Of a stretch of DNA of 64,000 nt, positions 62,091-64,000 are shown one piece after another. The DNA is from Zhongshania aquatica (GTDB lineage Bacteria > Pseudomonadota > Gammaproteobacteria > Pseudomonadales > Spongiibacteraceae), in NCBI RefSeq assembly GCF_027257955.1, contig NZ_JANZNQ010000016.1, positions 1 through 64,000 of the forward strand, written 5' to 3'. Position 1 is the stretch's first letter, and every line of letters begins with the position of its first letter. The position numbers and the translations under genes were made by a program. Under the pieces are notes generated by a model. That model had not been told where the DNA came from. It was given only the letters and a program-made list of their open reading frames with translations, and searched no databases.

Positions 62091-64000
62091 ATGCAAAGGA
62101 AGAAGTTGCATCAAGTACTGGCATTATCGATTAGCGGCATCATTTCTCTGCCCTTGTTTAGTGAGCCGACAATGGCTAGACCAAGCGAGATCGAGGAAAT
62201 ACTGGTAACCGCGCAAAGACGTGAGCAAAGTCTGCAAGAGACGCCGATCTCGGTAACGGCGCTTAATTCTGAATCGCTTACGGAGCTTGGCGCATCTGAT
62301 GTAAGTGGCGTCTCAGACTACACTCCGGGTTTATTGGTGGCTCCTACAGTTGGCGGTTCTGTTAACGCCGGTATTGTCATACGTGGAGCCGGCAATATAA
62401 GCAATAATTTGAGCCGAGATAATGCAGTGGGTATGTATTTGAATGGCGTTCCAATATCTAAAACATCAGGAGCAATCTTTGATGCTGTAGATTTAGAGCG
62501 CGTAGAGGTTCTGCGTGGACCACAAGGTACGCTCTATGGCAAGAACACGATTGGCGGGGCGGTTAATCTGATCACCAAAAAGCCAAGTGGTGAATTCGGT
62601 GGGCAGCTGCGAGTTGGATTGGGGAATGAAGACTTGGTTGAAACCCGTGGCTCATTAGATATCCCGAGTCTAGGTAGCCTAGAGGATGGCATGGGAGAAT
62701 TTAAGGCTAGGGTGTCAGGCTTTCTTCGCCAGCGCGATGGTTTTTATACTAATGATGGCCCGTCCGGGGATGATTTTGATAATAGAGATCAGTGGGGGCT
62801 CAGGGGCGACGCTGTCTGGAGTTTAAGTGAGAGCTTACATATTGAGTACGGGTATGACAGATTTGTGGCGGAGCAGACACCGCCGATGTTGTCACTGACA
62901 AACTCAGATGCATTTGTTTTTGTTAGTCCGCAACTCAATCCGGTAGTCGCTGGGGCGACACAGAAAAATCGGCCAGATTCAATCGCAAATGACAGCGCGG
63001 TTGCTAGTGAGTCAGAGGTAAGTGGCCACACATTAACGATATCGTATGACCTTCCAGATTCAGCGCTGGGTGATCTGACGTTTAAGTCTATCACCGGATA
63101 TCGTGATTTAAACACGCTAAGCCTGAGTGATTTTGACGGTACGGCACTGGATCTGTTTCGTTTTAAAATTGAAAATGACTTCGATCAGTGGACTCAGGAA
63201 TTGCAGTTAGTTGGTATGACTGAGCGCACAAATTACGTTATTGGCTTGTTCTACTATGAGGATGACTGGAACACCGATAATCCTCGCTGGCTCTTCCAGC
63301 TTGGCGGAGACAGCAAAGACGAGAGTCAGCGCGGAGCAAATAATGTATCCATTGCGGCATTCGGGCAATTAACGTGGACGCCAAATAAGTTTGATGACCG
63401 CATGGAGCTTACCGTTGGTGGGCGCTGGACCAAAGAACACAAAGATGCATTTAATCTTGCAAAGGATGTCAGCATCTATGAACAAGATCCAAGTGACCCT
63501 AATGCCGGTGTCTATGTCCGTGATGCCGCTGGCAACCCTGTTTTCAATGCCTCTGGTAATTTGATACCGCTTACTACTGACGACACGTGGACTGAATTCA
63601 CGCCCATGGCGACTGCAGCGTGGCGCTTTAGCGAGGATATACATGGTTACGTAAAAGTGGCGACTGGGTTCAAAAGTGGCGGCTTTAATGGTGTGGCGAC
63701 GAACAATGAGTCTTTTCTTAAACCTTTCGAACCAGAAACCATGAGCACGTACGAGCTCGGTTTGAAGTCTAGATTGTTAGATCAGCGTTTACTTTTAAAT
63801 GTGTCGATGTTTTACAACGACTATGAGGATTTTCAGGGCGATCGCTTTGTAGAAGAGGTAGTGGGTACGGTTATTGTGAATGCCGGCAGTGCAACGATGC
63901 AGGGTATGGAAATTGAGCTCACGGCGCGGCCAACACCTAATCTCGATGTGATTGTTAACTATTCACTGCTTGATACCTCATATGACAAGTTTGTTGGTGA
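62091..64000 (+). CDS. TonB-dependent outer-membrane receptor, 3' end beyond window
   Basis: The frame opens at ATG 62091 after AAAAAGGAG and stays open to the end of the window, about 636 residues. It has a signal peptide, EEILVTAQRREQSLQE as the TonB-box region, GIVIRGAGNI and VEVLRGPQGTLYGKNTIGGAVNL in the plug. Barrel strands follow with GFKSGGFNG. The barrel end lies past base 64000. It is divergent from the receptor at 59053 and belongs to a different receptor subgroup, judging by the plug sequence. Confidence 0.88.
   Translation, partial: MQRKKLHQVLALSISGIISLPLFSEPTMARPSEIEEILVTAQRREQSLQETPISVTALNSESLTELGASDVSGVSDYTPGLLVAPTVGGSVNAGIVIRGAGNISNNLSRDNAVGMYLNGVPISKTSGAIFDAVDLERVEVLRGPQGTLYGKNTIGGAVNLITKKPSGEFGGQLRVGLGNEDLVETRGSLDIPSLGSLEDGMGEFKARVSGFLRQRDGFYTNDGPSGDDFDNRDQWGLRGDAVWSLSESLHIEYGYDRFVAEQTPPMLSLTNSDAFVFVSPQLNPVVAGATQKNRPDSIANDSAVASESEVSGHTLTISYDLPDSALGDLTFKSITGYRDLNTLSLSDFDGTALDLFRFKIENDFDQWTQELQLVGMTERTNYVIGLFYYEDDWNTDNPRWLFQLGGDSKDESQRGANNVSIAAFGQLTWTPNKFDDRMELTVGGRWTKEHKDAFNLAKDVSIYEQDPSDPNAGVYVRDAAGNPVFNASGNLIPLTTDDTWTEFTPMATAAWRFSEDIHGYVKVATGFKSGGFNGVATNNESFLKPFEPETMSTYELGLKSRLLDQRLLLNVSMFYNDYEDFQGDRFVEEVVGTVIVNAGSATMQGMEIELTARPTPNLDVIVNYSLLDTSYDKFVG

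Noticed and set aside
1-64000. CRISPR arrays, rRNA genes, prophage genes or defence systems
   Set aside because: No regularly spaced repeats, rRNA motifs, phage structural genes or known defence proteins were seen, apart from the toxin-antitoxin pair.

Overview
The window looks like chromosomal DNA of a marine-type gammaproteobacterium with a large catabolic repertoire. Three features support this: intermediate GC, ATG/GTG/TTG starts with AGGAG-type ribosome sites, and many TonB receptors, acyl-CoA dehydrogenases, CoA ligases and short-chain dehydrogenases. A Spongiibacteraceae/Zhongshania-like lineage is my impression from protein style, not a tested placement.

Region 1 (1-1.3 kb) is a mobile scar. 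The right end of an IS66-type element sits inside an IS3-family remnant, which itself abuts an attC-like stem. A YefM/YoeB-type toxin-antitoxin pair lies between two attC-like sites, like a single integron cassette with no integrase in view. Region 2 (1.3-8 kb) holds a META-domain protein, a lipoprotein metallophosphoesterase, a GAF protein with a degenerate GGDEF domain, and eutBC. Region 3 (8-12.1 kb) is an ECF42-type sigma-factor locus. It has two DGPF/YCII proteins, a PhnB-like VOC protein and a DUF1428 protein. Both DGPF genes have a TGTCGA-N17-CGAC promoter, which fits the motif known for this sigma group. Region 4 (12-18 kb) has a small basic protein, a TSUP permease, a DUF3465 protein, an epoxide hydrolase, a coniferyl-aldehyde-type dehydrogenase and an AraC regulator.

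Region 5 (18-34 kb) is a CoA-thioester pathway. It comprises a FadJ/FadB-like fusion, a long-chain CoA ligase, a PaaG-like isomerase, a dienoyl-CoA-reductase-like SDR and a TetR regulator. These are followed by a divergent operon for a split MCC/GCC-type acyl-CoA carboxylase (BC, BCCP, CT), an isovaleryl/citronellyl-CoA-dehydrogenase-like enzyme and a second SDR. The two divergent transcription units each carry the same operator-like palindrome, ATTGAG-N5-CTCAAT. The composition recalls leucine (Liu) or acyclic-terpene (Atu) degradation. A TonB receptor closes the block.

Region 6 (34-62 kb) starts with a broken tRNA-Arg and an IS110-family relic and looks like an acquired catabolic island. 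It contains an SDR-SDR-folE-acetoacetate-decarboxylase-like group, a LysR regulator and a ferredoxin. It also contains a meta-cleavage core: amidohydrolase, Rieske oxygenase, HsaA-like flavin monooxygenase, HsaD/BphD-like hydrolase, HsaC/BphC-like extradiol dioxygenase and SDR. A sulfatase overlapping an acyltransferase, a bile-acid:sodium-symporter-family permease and a decayed TonB receptor follow. Next come LCAD-like, methylglutaconyl-CoA-hydratase-like and IVD-like enzymes, another CoA ligase, a LuxR regulator and two more TonB receptors, the last cut by the window edge. A plausible reading is import and sulfate removal of a large alicyclic/aromatic or isoprenoid substrate, ring hydroxylation and meta-cleavage, then beta-oxidation with a carboxylation step past a methyl branch. 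The substrate itself cannot be read from the sequence.
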